Shown here: piece by piece, positions 7,263 to 16,669 of the stretch
Numbering within the stretch: the stretch's first letter is position 1
Layout of the letters: the number at the start of each line of letters is the position of its first letter
Source: Pantoea cypripedii
Lineage (GTDB): Bacteria > Pseudomonadota > Gammaproteobacteria > Enterobacterales > Enterobacteriaceae
Reading direction: 5' to 3'
Length of the DNA: 64,000 nt
NCBI RefSeq assembly: GCF_002095535.1
Contig: NZ_MLJI01000001.1
Span: 1,601,832-1,665,831, forward strand
Notes under the pieces: generated by a model
Told to the model about the DNA's origin: nothing
The model's input: only the letters and a program-made list of their open reading frames with translations
The model's database searches: none
Made by a program: the position numbers and the translations under genes

Positions 7263-7823
7263 ATGCGAGCGGCATTGCGTCTGCTGAACGGCATTGCGCT
7301 GCTCGCCTGGCCGTTGCTGGTGTGGCTGGCACTGACTTATCCGCAATGGCGTCTGCTGTTGTTGTTGCTGGCCTTGCTGTTTGCGCTGCGTGTCTGGAGC
7401 CTGCGTCATTCGCACGGCGCAATGGCGCGTATTGGATTACTGATGGCGCTGGTGGGCAGTGTGCTGTGCCTCGCCAGCCTGATGTTACGTGGGCAGCATC
7501 TGCTGCTGTGGTATCCGGTGGTGGTCAACGCCCTGATGTTGCTGTTGTTTGCCTCATCGCTGTGGCGCGGCATGCCGCTGGTGGAGCGCATTGCGCGCCT
7601 GCGTGAACCGCAGCTCCCGGCGCGTGCGGTGCGCTATACCCGACGGGTCACCCAGGTGTGGTGCGGCTTTTTTGTTTTCAATGGCGGCGTGGCGCTGATG
7701 ACCTGCCTGCTGGCGGATCTCCGGCTCTGGACGTTATGGAATGGTTGCATCAGCTATCTGCTGATGGGGGCGCTGATGGGGAGCGAATGGTTGCTGCGTC
7801 AGCGGATGAGGAAACAGGCATGA
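7263..7823 (+). CDS. apeG: APE cluster membrane protein, COG4648 type (ApeG)
   Basis: A 186-residue integral membrane protein with about five hydrophobic segments separated by short basic loops (for example residues 12-32, 34-50, 58-78, 84-100 and 135-175). It is a regular member of aryl polyene clusters with no proven activity; a role in assembly or transport at the inner membrane is the usual guess. The ATG is preceded by GAGGACGCA. The stop overlaps the apeH start by four bases (ATGA), indicating coupled translation. Confidence 0.78.
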   Translation: MRAALRLLNGIALLAWPLLVWLALTYPQWRLLLLLLALLFALRVWSLRHSHGAMARIGLLMALVGSVLCLASLMLRGQHLLLWYPVVVNALMLLLFASSLWRGMPLVERIARLREPQLPARAVRYTRRVTQVWCGFFVFNGGVALMTCLLADLRLWTLWNGCISYLLMGALMGSEWLLRQRMRKQA

Positions 7824-9148
7824 AAGCTCAGGCCATCGCCCATTGTCTGCGCGCGGAAGATCGCGTCGTTGCCTGGCAGGGCGCGCAGCAACATCGGTTA
7901 GCCAGCATGCGGCGGCAGGTGATGGCGTTGTGCACGCGGCTGCGGGCGCTGCCGGAGCAGCAGTGGGCGCTGTGCTTTGACAACAGTTATCACTTCACCG
8001 TGGCACTGCTGGCGGTGTGGCATGCGGGGAAAACCCCGGTCATCCCTGGCCATTGTCGCGCGGCGCAGCTGGAAGAGATGACGGGCTGTTTCGACGGGGT
8101 GATCAGTGATATGCCGCTGGTCCTGACGCTGCCGCATCTGCGTTGGGATGGTGCAGAGGCTGACGCTGAACTGACGGACATCGCCCCGGATGCCGCGCTG
8201 GTGCTGTTTACCTCCGGATCGACCGGCACCCCGCGTCCTGTGGTGAAATCAATCCAGGCGCTGGACACCGAAGCGCAGTGGCTGGCGGCGTTGTGGGGGG
8301 ATCGACTGCGGCTGTGCCATGTGGTGGCCTCCGTCAGTCACCAGCATCTGTATGGCCTGACGTTTCGCGTGGTGCTGCCGATGGCGCTCGGTTTACCCTT
8401 TGCCGCGCAGCAACTTTTGTACAGTGAACAGCTGGCGGACCTTGCCCCGGCGCACCGCTATGCCTTTATCAGCAGCCCGGCCTTTTTACGTCGGCTGGAC
8501 CCGTCACTCAATTTGCCGCGCTGTGCGCTGATTATCTCTGCCGGTGGCGCATTAGCCTGGTCTGATGCCCGTCACACGCAACAGCGCCTGGGTTGCCCGG
8601 TGGATGAAATTTATGGCAGTACGGAAACCGGCGTCATTGCCTGGCGTCAGCTGGATGCGGAACAGGTGGCCTGGCAATGTTTTCCGCAGGTGCGCCTGCG
8701 ACAGCAGGATGACGCGCGCTGGCGCGTCTTCTCGCCACTGCTGGAGCTTGCGGATGGCTGGTTGCTGGATGATCACCTGATACAACTTGAATCCGGCCAT
8801 TTTCAGCTGGCGGGGCGTCAGGATCGTGTGGTGAAGATTGAAGATAAACGCGTGTCACTCAGCGAGATTGAACGCCGTTTGCTGGCTCTGCCGGAGATTG
8901 AGGATGCCGCCGCGCTGGTGATTCAGCGTCATGGACGCCAGGCGATAGGCGTGGTGCTGGCGTTAGCGCAACCGCTTGATCCGGCCATGCTGGCGCAACG
9001 TAAACAACAATGGAAACAGGCGCTGCAACCCTGGCTGGAGTCGGTAGCCATGCCGCGTTACTGGCGGGTCGTCACAACCATTCCGGTTACCGCGCAAAGC
9101 AAGCGCGCCTGGCCGCAAATTGAGGAGCTTTTTCATGTTGCCGGTTGA
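7820..9148 (+). CDS. apeH: Aryl-activating AMP ligase (ApeH)
   Basis: A 442-residue member of the ANL adenylation family. The phosphate-binding loop LFTSGSTGTPRPVVKS lies at about 129-144, the substrate/AMP motif IYGSTETG near 264, and the hinge GRQDRVVKIEDKRVSL near 331. A C-terminal Lys is in the subdomain (QSKRAW). It is expected to activate the aromatic starter acid, such as 4-hydroxybenzoate, and load it on ApeE or ApeF. Start ATG 7820 overlaps the apeG stop as ATGA, with GAGGAAA as ribosome binding site. Longer in-frame extensions upstream lie inside apeG and are not credible. The chemistry is firm at family level; the exact acid is inferred. Confidence 0.85.
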   Translation: MKAQAIAHCLRAEDRVVAWQGAQQHRLASMRRQVMALCTRLRALPEQQWALCFDNSYHFTVALLAVWHAGKTPVIPGHCRAAQLEEMTGCFDGVISDMPLVLTLPHLRWDGAEADAELTDIAPDAALVLFTSGSTGTPRPVVKSIQALDTEAQWLAALWGDRLRLCHVVASVSHQHLYGLTFRVVLPMALGLPFAAQQLLYSEQLADLAPAHRYAFISSPAFLRRLDPSLNLPRCALIISAGGALAWSDARHTQQRLGCPVDEIYGSTETGVIAWRQLDAEQVAWQCFPQVRLRQQDDARWRVFSPLLELADGWLLDDHLIQLESGHFQLAGRQDRVVKIEDKRVSLSEIERRLLALPEIEDAAALVIQRHGRQAIGVVLALAQPLDPAMLAQRKQQWKQALQPWLESVAMPRYWRVVTTIPVTAQSKRAWPQIEELFHVAG

Positions 9149-9482
9149 ACTTGATGCTCAGCAGCAGGCTACCGCACTGACCCTGCGTCTGCATGTAGCT
9201 GCCGATTTGCTGTGGTTTCGCGGTCATTTTCCCTCCCTGCCGATTCTGCCTGGCGTGGCGCAACTCGATTGGGTGCTGTACTACGGCCTGACGCGTCTGG
9301 TGCCGGGCAAGGCGTTTGCGTCGATCGAGAACATAAAATTTCAGCAACCGGTGCTGCCGGACGCCGAGCTGGAACTGCATATCAACTGGCAGGCGGAGAA
9401 ATCCGTGCTCAGCTTTCAATATCGGTTGTTATCCGACGACGGCACGCCGGTCGCCAGCAGTGGGAAGATCCGCCTGTGTTAA
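9135..9482 (+). CDS. apeI: Hotdog-fold 3-hydroxyacyl-ACP dehydratase (ApeI)
   Basis: A 115-residue single hotdog domain of the FabA/FabZ-like type, with the conserved FRGHFPSLPILPGVAQLDW segment (His-Phe-Pro then Pro-Gly-Val). That segment forms the wall of the active site. In APE synthesis two dehydratases, ApeI and ApeP, act together after ketoreduction to make the conjugated double bonds. ATG 9135 has TGAGGAG eight bases upstream and lies inside the end of apeH (14-base overlap). A TTG at 9120 is possible but less likely. Confidence 0.82.
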   Translation: MLPVELDAQQQATALTLRLHVAADLLWFRGHFPSLPILPGVAQLDWVLYYGLTRLVPGKAFASIENIKFQQPVLPDAELELHINWQAEKSVLSFQYRLLSDDGTPVASSGKIRLC

Positions 9483-11170
9483 ATGCGCCTTTTACCCCCT
9501 GCGTGCTGATCCCTTGTTATAACCACGGTGCGATGCTGGCGTCGGTGCTGCAACGCCTGGCGCCGTTTAATTTGCCGATCATCATTGTTGATGACGGTAG
9601 CGATGCGCAGACCCGGCAGCAAATCGACGCGCTCAAAGCCCCGCAGCTGCGTATTCACCGCTTAGCTGAAAACCAGGGGAAGGGCGCTGCGGTGATCGCC
9701 GGGATGCGTGTAGCAGCGGCGGCAGGTTACAGCCATGCGCTGCAACTGGATGCCGATGGCCAACATCAGGTGGAAGATACGCCACGGATGCTGGACGAAG
9801 CGCGTCGCCATCCGCAGTGCCTGATTTCCGGGCTGCCGCTTTACGATGACTCAATCCCCAAATCGCGCCTGTATGGTCGTTACATCACCCATTTCTGGGT
9901 GTGGATCGAGACCCTTTCCCTGTCGCTGAAAGACAGTATGTGTGGTTTCCGCGTTTATCCGCTGGAGCCGTCACTGGCCCTGTGCGATCGAAAGCCGCCA
10001 GGTCAGCGGATGGATTTTGATACCGAAATCATGGTGCGTCTCTACTGGCAGGGCACCCCAAGTCGTTTCCTGACGACGCGCGTCACTTATCCGCCGAGCG
10101 GTGTCTCGCATTTTGATGCGTTGCGCGACAACCTGCGCATCTCATGGATGCATACCCGTCTGTTCTTCGGCATGTTGCCACGTATCCCGCAGTTGCTGCG
10201 TCAGCGTGGTGAGGCGCGCCACTGGTCGTCAACACCGGAACGTCGCGGGCAATGGGGGCTGCGTTTTATGTTGTGGCTCTATCGACGTGCCGGACGGCTG
10301 CCATTTGTACTGTTGTTATGGCCGGTGGTGGCGCTGTACTGGCTTAGCGGACGACGCGCGCGTACGGCATCGCAACAGTGGCTGGCGCGGGTACGGCACT
10401 GCGCGCAGCAGCAAAATCAGGTATTGCCCGCGCCACTCAGTAGCTACCGTCATTTCCTGCGCTTTGGTGACAGCATGCTGGATAAGGTCGCGAGCTGGCG
10501 TGGTGATCTGCGCTGGGGACGCGATATCGATTTTGCGTCCGGTGCCGAAGCGGTGATCCGCGCGGCTGAAGGCCAGGGCCATCTGATCCTCGCTTCACAC
10601 CTCGGCGATATCGAAGCCTGCCGCGCCATGGCAAAGCAGGTGAGCGGCCTGGTGATCAATGCGCTGGTGTTTACCGACAATGCCCAGCGTTTTCGAACGG
10701 TACTGGAAAGCATTGCGCCGCAGGCCGGTGTCAATCTGATGCCGGTGACGGATATCGGGCCAGACACCGCGATTCTGCTGCAACAGAAGCTGGACGCGGG
10801 GGAATGGGTGGCAATTGTCGGTGATCGTACTGCCGTGCATCGCCAGCGCGGCGGTGAACGACGCGTGATATGGAGCGACTTTCTCGGCCTGCCCGCCCCC
10901 TTTCCGCAGGGGCCGTTTTTACTGGCAGCAGCGTTACGTTGTCCGGTGCTGCTGATGTTTGCCTTGCGTGAACAGGGCCGATTGCGGGTGCACTGTGAAG
11001 CCTTTGCCTCCCCGTTAGTTCTGCCGCGTGCCACTCGTCAACAGGCCCTGCAACAGACGGTGGATCGTTATGCCCGACGCTTGCAGCACTATGCGTTTCT
11101 GGCCCCGCTGGACTGGTTTAATTTTTACGATTTCTGGACGTTACCGGCTGAGGAGAACCGCGATGAGTGA
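9476..11170 (+). CDS. apeJ: Glycosyltransferase 2 / LpxL-type acyltransferase fusion (ApeJ)
   Basis: A 564-residue two-domain protein. Residues ~8-225 form a GT2 glycosyltransferase with VLIPCYNHG, IIIVDDGSD and the metal-binding LDADGQHQ (Asp pair near 91-93). After a hydrophobic linker (about 268-300), residues ~310-560 form an LpxL/HtrB acyltransferase with ASHLGDIE (H-x4-E near 373-378). The protein probably glycosylates and acylates the lipid anchor of the polyene at the inner membrane. The start is GTG 9476, which overlaps the apeI end by seven bases and has GGGAAG upstream. Longer in-frame starts would lie inside apeI in a non-conserved stretch. The fused form is usual for this gene. 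Confidence 0.83.
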   Translation: MLNAPFTPCVLIPCYNHGAMLASVLQRLAPFNLPIIIVDDGSDAQTRQQIDALKAPQLRIHRLAENQGKGAAVIAGMRVAAAAGYSHALQLDADGQHQVEDTPRMLDEARRHPQCLISGLPLYDDSIPKSRLYGRYITHFWVWIETLSLSLKDSMCGFRVYPLEPSLALCDRKPPGQRMDFDTEIMVRLYWQGTPSRFLTTRVTYPPSGVSHFDALRDNLRISWMHTRLFFGMLPRIPQLLRQRGEARHWSSTPERRGQWGLRFMLWLYRRAGRLPFVLLLWPVVALYWLSGRRARTASQQWLARVRHCAQQQNQVLPAPLSSYRHFLRFGDSMLDKVASWRGDLRWGRDIDFASGAEAVIRAAEGQGHLILASHLGDIEACRAMAKQVSGLVINALVFTDNAQRFRTVLESIAPQAGVNLMPVTDIGPDTAILLQQKLDAGEWVAIVGDRTAVHRQRGGERRVIWSDFLGLPAPFPQGPFLLAAALRCPVLLMFALREQGRLRVHCEAFASPLVLPRATRQQALQQTVDRYARRLQHYAFLAPLDWFNFYDFWTLPAEENRDE

Positions 11171-11579
11171 GATTAAGCACCGCGCCGAGGTGGAAATAGT
11201 GGTTTCATTCCATGACTGCGACCCGATGGGCGTGGTCTGGCACGGCCACTATTTCCGTTTTTTTGAGGCGGCACGTGAGGCACTGCTGCGCAGCGTGAAT
11301 TACAGCTACAGCGAAATGGCGGCCAGCGGCTATGTCTGGCCGGTGGTGGATGCACGGGTGAAATACCGTCTGCCGATACGCTGTGAAGAGACCCTCCGCG
11401 TCAGCGCCGCGATTACTGAATATGAGAACCGCCTGCGCATTGATTACATCATTCGTAACGCCGTGGGGCAGGTGACCACCAAAGCGCACACCATTCAGGT
11501 GGCGGTGGACCAGACCACGCAGGAGATGTGTTTCGTCTCGCCTGCCATTCTGTTTGCACGCCTGGGAGTCCAACCTTGA
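11163..11579 (+). CDS. apeK: 4-hydroxybenzoyl-CoA-thioesterase-like hotdog thioesterase (ApeK)
   Basis: A 138-residue hotdog thioesterase with the 4HBT active-site signature DPMGVVWHGHYFRFFEAARE (about 19-38), in which the Asp is the catalytic residue. In APE synthesis it probably edits or releases chains from the carrier proteins, or clears mis-loaded starter; the exact step is not certain. ATG 11163 overlaps the apeJ end by eight bases and has GAGGAGAAC upstream. The apeL start TTG overlaps its stop codon by four bases. Confidence 0.82.
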   Translation: MSEIKHRAEVEIVVSFHDCDPMGVVWHGHYFRFFEAAREALLRSVNYSYSEMAASGYVWPVVDARVKYRLPIRCEETLRVSAAITEYENRLRIDYIIRNAVGQVTTKAHTIQVAVDQTTQEMCFVSPAILFARLGVQP

Positions 11580-12190
11580 AACGTTTTTTGATGACTATGT
11601 TGCTGCTGCTGTGCAGTGCCAGCGTCAGCGCGGTGACGCTCGACCAGCTACAACAGCGCTTTTCCAGCCAGCCGGTGATCCGCGCCAACTTCGTTCAGGT
11701 GCGGACCATTGCCGGAATGGCACAACCGCTGGTGTCACGCGGGCAATTGCTGATTGCGCAGCAGCAGGGGCTGTGGTGGCAGCAGAACACGCCTTTTCCC
11801 ATGACTCTGCTGCTGGATGACCGGCGCATGGTGCAGAGCATCAGCGGCCAGCCGCCCCAGGTGATCACCGCCGACAGCAATCCGCAAATGTTCCAGTTCA
11901 ACCATCTGCTGCGTGCGCTATTTCAGGCCGATGAGAAAGTGCTGCGGGAGAATTTCACCCTCGAATTTCAGGCGCAGGGTAAGGATCACTGGCAGCTCGG
12001 TCTGCTACCGAAAGCGGCACCGCTGAATAAAATCTTTAACCGCATCGATTTGCAGGGGGGCGAGTTTCTTCAGCAAATCCGCCTCGATGACAAGCAGGGG
12101 GATAAGACAGAAATCACCCTGAGCGATACCCGTACCGAACCCGGCCATCTGACCGATGAGGAGCGCGCGCGTTTTGCTGTGGCTCCGTGA
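11576..12190 (+). CDS. apeL: LolA-like outer-membrane lipid/lipoprotein carrier (ApeL)
   Basis: A 204-residue periplasmic protein. An N-terminal signal peptide (KRFLMTMLLLLCSASVSA, cleavage near residue 19) is followed by a LolA fold with the early FxQxR-type region RANFVQVRTIAG. In APE clusters it is assumed to ferry the aryl polyene lipid across the periplasm. The start is TTG 11576, which forms TTGA with the apeK stop; GGGAG lies nine bases upstream. A later in-frame ATG would remove the basic n-region of the signal peptide. Confidence 0.82.
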   Translation: MKRFLMTMLLLLCSASVSAVTLDQLQQRFSSQPVIRANFVQVRTIAGMAQPLVSRGQLLIAQQQGLWWQQNTPFPMTLLLDDRRMVQSISGQPPQVITADSNPQMFQFNHLLRALFQADEKVLRENFTLEFQAQGKDHWQLGLLPKAAPLNKIFNRIDLQGGEFLQQIRLDDKQGDKTEITLSDTRTEPGHLTDEERARFAVAP

Positions 12191-14468
12191 AAAAAACCTG
12201 GCGCGGCTGTGGCTGTTGATATGCCTGGCGTTGACGATAGCGCTGGCGCTGCTATTGCCGCGCAGCCAGATCAATAGCAGCGTGCTGGCGCTGCTGCCGC
12301 AGCAGAATCTCGGCCAGGCCCCGGCAGAGATCCAGCAGGCGTTTATGCAGCGTCTTGATCGGCAACTGGTGTGGCTGGTCAGCACCGACGGTGAGGACGG
12401 TGAGGCCGCGGCAGCCTGGTGGCAGGCGCAGTTGCAGGCGCTGCCGATGCTGACTCAGGTCAGCGGTGTAATGGACGATCAGCAGATGCAACGCTGGGGC
12501 AGTTTCGCCTGGCAGCATCGTAATGGCTTGATCGATGAGACCACGCGCGCGCGTCTGCAACATGGCGGCACGGCGCAGGCGGACTGGATTCTGGCGCAGC
12601 TGTTTTCCGCCTTTGCGGGCGTCAGCAGCCAGGAATTACAACATGATCCGCTGCTGCTGGTGCGTGGGGCGCAGCTGGCCCTGCAGCAAAATGCCAGCAA
12701 AATGGTGTTGCGTAATGGCTGGCTGACGGTGACTGACCCGCAGCAGCGCCGCTGGTACTTCCTGCATGGCGAACTGGCGAGCAATGCCTTCAGCATTCAG
12801 CAAAGCCATCAGCTGGTAACCGCGCTGCACCAGCTGGAGCAGCAGCTGACAACCCGCTGGCCAGATGCCCGGTTGCTGACGCGCGGTACGGTGCTGTTCA
12901 GCAATGATGCCAGCCAGCGCGCGCAACACGATATGGAAACCCTCGGCAGCGTCACGCTGGGGGGATTGCTGTTGCTGATTTGGCTGGTGTTCCGCTCGCT
13001 ACGTCCTCTGGCACTGTGCGCGCTGTCGGTGGCGATTGGCGCGGTGGCGGGGACGGTGGCGACCTTAGTGTGCTTCGGTGAACTGCATCTGACGACGCTG
13101 GTAATGAGCCTGAGCATCGTCGGGATCTCAGCGGATTACACCCTTTACTATTTGACCGAACGCATGGTGCATGGCAACCAAGCCACACCGTGGCAAAGCC
13201 TGGCTAAAGTCCGCGCCACATTGCTGCTGGCGCTTGCCACCACCGCCATTGCCTGGTTGCTGATGTTAATGGCCCCGTTTCCCGGCCTGCGGCAGCTGGC
13301 GGTGTTTTCCGCCAGTGGCCTGAGCGCATCCTGCCTGACGGTGATCTGTTTTTATCCGTGGCTGGTGCGTGGTCTGCCGGTGCGCCCGGTACCGGGTATG
13401 GTGTGGCTGGCGCGCTGGCTGGCGGCATGGCGGCGCAATCGCGCATTGATGTGGGGGCTGCCCGCGCTGGTGGCGATATATGCGCTGAGCGGCATTCTGC
13501 AACTGCGGGTGGACGATGATATTGCTCATCTGCAAAGCGCTCCGGCGCAGTTGCTGGCGCAGGATCGCCAGCTGGCGCAACTCACCGGCCAGCAGGCCGA
13601 TCAAACCTGGTTTGTGGTGTGGGGCGATAATGCCCAGCAAACCCTGCAACGCCTCAGCGCGCTGGCACCAAAGCTGCAACAAGCGCAGCAACGCGGCGAT
13701 ATGTCCGGTTATCGCCTGCTGCCGCTCAACTCGCTGGCGCAGCAGCAACAGGATGTGGCGTTGTTGCATCAGGCGGCCCCGGCGATAGCCGCGCGCCTGC
13801 AACAGGCGGGCGTCACGCCAGCGCAGGCCGATCTGCGCGCGATGCCGGTGACGCCGGAAAACTGGCTGGCAAGCCCGCTCAGCGAGGGCTGGCGTTTGCT
13901 CTGGCTGTCACTGCCGGATGGTCGCAGCAGCGTGCTGGTGCCGGTGTCAGGGGTACGCAACAGTGGCGCGCTCCAGCAACTGGCCATGCAGCAGGAGGGA
14001 GTCAGCTGGGTTGATCGCAAAACCAGCTACGATCAGCTGTTTGCCTTCTGGCGCACCCTGCTGAGCGGTTTACTGGCGCTGGCGCTGTTGCTGATTACCC
14101 TGAGCTACCTTATCCGCCTCGGGCTGAAGGCGGGCCTGCGCAGCGCGCTACCGTCCTGGCTGTCGCTGGCGGCGGCGCTGGCTACGCTCGGCTGGATCGG
14201 TGCGACGCTCAACCTTTTTGCCTTACTGGCGCTGATTCTGGTGCTGGGGATCGGTATCAATTACACGCTGTTTTTCAGCAATCCACGGGGTACGCCGCTG
14301 ACCTCGATGCTTGCGGTGACGCTGGCGATGATGACCACGTTGCTGACGCTGGGCATGCTGGTATTCAGCAGCACAGCGGCCATCAGTAGCTTTGGCACCG
14401 TGTTGTGCAGCGGTATCTTCTGCGCATTTTTGCTGGCCCCGCTGGCCGCAGGGAAAAGAAAACCATGA
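12156..14468 (+). CDS. apeM: MMPL/RND-family exporter (ApeM)
   Basis: A 770-residue exporter of the COG4258/MMPL type. One N-terminal segment (about 17-36) is followed by a periplasmic domain, a first five-helix bundle (about 262-410), a second segment and periplasmic domain, and a second helical bundle (about 630-765). This two-fold layout is typical of RND pumps. It most likely moves the polyene lipid across or out of the inner membrane to ApeL. ATG 12156 has no clear ribosome binding site. TTG 12174, with AGGAG ten bases upstream, is a reasonable alternative. The gene overlaps apeL by 35 bases and apeN by four. Confidence 0.83.
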   Translation: MRSARVLLWLREKNLARLWLLICLALTIALALLLPRSQINSSVLALLPQQNLGQAPAEIQQAFMQRLDRQLVWLVSTDGEDGEAAAAWWQAQLQALPMLTQVSGVMDDQQMQRWGSFAWQHRNGLIDETTRARLQHGGTAQADWILAQLFSAFAGVSSQELQHDPLLLVRGAQLALQQNASKMVLRNGWLTVTDPQQRRWYFLHGELASNAFSIQQSHQLVTALHQLEQQLTTRWPDARLLTRGTVLFSNDASQRAQHDMETLGSVTLGGLLLLIWLVFRSLRPLALCALSVAIGAVAGTVATLVCFGELHLTTLVMSLSIVGISADYTLYYLTERMVHGNQATPWQSLAKVRATLLLALATTAIAWLLMLMAPFPGLRQLAVFSASGLSASCLTVICFYPWLVRGLPVRPVPGMVWLARWLAAWRRNRALMWGLPALVAIYALSGILQLRVDDDIAHLQSAPAQLLAQDRQLAQLTGQQADQTWFVVWGDNAQQTLQRLSALAPKLQQAQQRGDMSGYRLLPLNSLAQQQQDVALLHQAAPAIAARLQQAGVTPAQADLRAMPVTPENWLASPLSEGWRLLWLSLPDGRSSVLVPVSGVRNSGALQQLAMQQEGVSWVDRKTSYDQLFAFWRTLLSGLLALALLLITLSYLIRLGLKAGLRSALPSWLSLAAALATLGWIGATLNLFALLALILVLGIGINYTLFFSNPRGTPLTSMLAVTLAMMTTLLTLGMLVFSSTAAISSFGTVLCSGIFCAFLLAPLAAGKRKP

Positions 14469-15040
14469 TCAAGAAAAGCCTGATTTTACTGCTGCTCAGC
14501 CTGCTGCTCGGCGGCTGTGCGCAACAGACGGCACAACCCAACCGGCCAACCGCCTGGCTTAAACCGGGCGTCCGCGTCACCTTGCCTGCACCGGGTATTT
14601 CTCCGGCGTTTCAGCAGCAACAGCTGCTAACCGGCCATAACAAAGGTAAAACGCAATCGCTGCTGGTGTTGCTGGCGGCGGATGAGCAGCACATCAGCCT
14701 CGCCGGATTGTCGTCGCTCGGCATTCGGTTGTTCAGCGTCACCTATGACGCCAGTGGCGTCCATACTCAACAGATGATGGCGTTGCCGGAGATGCCGCCA
14801 GCCAGCCAGGTGCTGGCCGATATTATGCTCAGCCACTGGCCGATTAGCGCCTGGCAGCCGCAGTTACCCAGCGGCTGGCAGTTGCAGGATATCGGCGATC
14901 GGCGCGAGCTACGCGATCCTTCCGGCACGGTGGTGACGCTGATTCATTATCAGCAACGTGGCGGGCAACGTGACCCCATCAGCATCGAACAACGGGCTTT
15001 TGGTTATCAGATTCAGATTCAAACCCTGGACGCATCATGA
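14465..15040 (+). CDS. apeN: DUF3261 lipoprotein (ApeN)
   Basis: A 191-residue lipoprotein with the lipobox LLGGC (acylated Cys at 18; Ala follows, so outer-membrane sorting). It belongs to DUF3261, found mostly in aryl polyene clusters. It is thought to help receive the polyene at the outer membrane, in the way LolB works with LolA; that is inference. Start ATG 14465 overlaps the apeM stop as ATGA and its own stop overlaps apeO the same way. Confidence 0.8.
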   Translation: MIKKSLILLLLSLLLGGCAQQTAQPNRPTAWLKPGVRVTLPAPGISPAFQQQQLLTGHNKGKTQSLLVLLAADEQHISLAGLSSLGIRLFSVTYDASGVHTQQMMALPEMPPASQVLADIMLSHWPISAWQPQLPSGWQLQDIGDRRELRDPSGTVVTLIHYQQRGGQRDPISIEQRAFGYQIQIQTLDAS

Positions 15041-16194
15041 TTTATATCTCGGCTTACGGCATGGTCAACGCACTCGGCAACAGCCCTGCGCAGATCGCCG
15101 CGCAATTGCAGCTGGGCGCAGCGCCAGGGATGCAACCGCGCGATGGCTGGTTGCAGGCAGCTAAACGCTGCTGGCTGGGGGAGGTGCAGGGCGAGCTGCC
15201 CGCCATCCCGCAGGCGCTGGCGGCGCACAATACCCGCAATAACCGGCTGCTACTGGCGGCGCTGGCGCAAATTCGCCCGGCGCTGGAGGCCGCAATGGCG
15301 CAATATGGCCGCGATCGGGTGGCGGTGGTGCTCGGCACCAGCACCTCGGGTGTGGATGAAGGCGATCGTCAGGTCAGCGTGGGCTTAGCCGGTTATGACT
15401 ACCGGATGCAGGAACTGGGCGATCCCTCGCGCTTCCTGGCCGATTTTTTGCAGCTGGATGGCCCGGCCTACACCCTGTCCACCGCCTGTTCTTCCAGCGC
15501 CAGGGCGATTATCAGCGGTGAACGCCTGATTGCCGCCGGTCTGGCGGATGTGGCGTTGGTGGGGGGCGCCGATTCGCTGAGCCGTATGCCCATTAATGGC
15601 TTTGCCAGCCTTGAGTCGTTATCGGAACGGCAATGTGCGCCATTCAGCCGCGATCGTGATGGCATCTCGATTGGTGAAGCGGCAGCGTTGCTGTTGCTGA
15701 CGCGGGAACCGCAGCCGCTGGCATTGCTGGGGGTGGGCGAATCATCGGATGCCTGGCATATGTCGGCCCCGCATCCGGAGGGCATCGGCGCTGAGCGTGC
15801 GATGATCATGGCCTTGCAGCAGGCGGGTTTAGCCCCCGAACAGGTGGGCTATATCAACCTGCACGGCACCGCCACACCGCTTAACGATCAGGTGGAGGCG
15901 GCGGTGATTCATCGCCTGTTTGGCGATCGTGTCCCCTGTAGTTCTACCAAACATCTGACCGGCCATACGCTGGGGGCGGCGGGTGCCACTGAAGCTGCGC
16001 TGTCGCTGTTGTTGCTGGAGCAGCAGCTGCCGCTGCCCGCGCAGGATTTTTCACAATCCGAACGCGATCCCACGCTGCCGGATTGCGGTCTGATTAGCGT
16101 GCCGACCCCGCTGGTGCGGCCGGTGATTGCTTCCAATTCTTTTGCGTTTGGCGGGAACAATACCTGCCTGATTACAGGACGAATCGATGGCTGA
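15037..16194 (+). CDS. apeO: Beta-ketoacyl-ACP synthase (ApeO)
   Basis: A 385-residue thiolase-fold condensing enzyme with the full triad: Cys151 in STACSSSA, His276 in NLHGTAT and His310 in KHLTGHTLG. It extends the aryl-primed chain by malonyl-ACP condensation, most likely as a heterodimer with the triad-less ApeC. The start ATG overlaps apeN by four bases and the end overlaps apeP by eight. It differs strongly from the second ketosynthase ApeR, so the two are distinct lineages rather than a duplication. Confidence 0.87.
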   Translation: MIYISAYGMVNALGNSPAQIAAQLQLGAAPGMQPRDGWLQAAKRCWLGEVQGELPAIPQALAAHNTRNNRLLLAALAQIRPALEAAMAQYGRDRVAVVLGTSTSGVDEGDRQVSVGLAGYDYRMQELGDPSRFLADFLQLDGPAYTLSTACSSSARAIISGERLIAAGLADVALVGGADSLSRMPINGFASLESLSERQCAPFSRDRDGISIGEAAALLLLTREPQPLALLGVGESSDAWHMSAPHPEGIGAERAMIMALQQAGLAPEQVGYINLHGTATPLNDQVEAAVIHRLFGDRVPCSSTKHLTGHTLGAAGATEAALSLLLLEQQLPLPAQDFSQSERDPTLPDCGLISVPTPLVRPVIASNSFAFGGNNTCLITGRIDG

Positions 16195-16669
16195 TTTTTT
16201 GCCGCCAGAGGCGTATTTGCCGCATCGCGCACCCATGTTGCTGCTGGATCGCGTTATCAGCGTCACCGCCGATAGCGTGATATGCCGGGTGACCATTGAT
16301 CCCGAGGGCGTACTGAGCCCGTTTCTTACCCCCCAGGGTGAACTGCCTGCCTGGTTTGGTGTGGAGATTATGGCGCAGACGGTGGGGGTGTGGTCGGGGT
16401 TTCATGCCCGTGAGCAGGGCGTGACGCAGATTCGCCCCGGCATGCTGCTGGGCGGACGCGGTTATCGCGCGGCGGCGGCCACCTTTCCGGCAGGCGCAAG
16501 TTTGCAGGTGGCGATGCATTTGCTGATGCGCGATGAGCGGCTTGGCAGTTTTGAAGGAGAAATCCGCCACGGAGACCGGTGCCTGGCCAGTGGACGGCTG
16601 AATACCTGGCAGCCGGATGATGACGAATTACAACGATTATTAGCACAAGGAGAACACCATGACGCGTAG
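16187..16669 (+). CDS. apeP: FabZ-like 3-hydroxyacyl-ACP dehydratase (ApeP)
   Basis: A 160-residue hotdog dehydratase with the catalytic His13 in YLPHRAPMLLLD and Glu60 in GVEIMAQTVG, the usual His/Glu pair of FabA/FabZ. It is proposed to pair with ApeI to dehydrate the chain after each ketoreduction. The start ATG lies inside the end of apeO, and its stop overlaps apeQ by 11 bases. Confidence 0.85.
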   Translation: MADFLPPEAYLPHRAPMLLLDRVISVTADSVICRVTIDPEGVLSPFLTPQGELPAWFGVEIMAQTVGVWSGFHAREQGVTQIRPGMLLGGRGYRAAAATFPAGASLQVAMHLLMRDERLGSFEGEIRHGDRCLASGRLNTWQPDDDELQRLLAQGEHHDA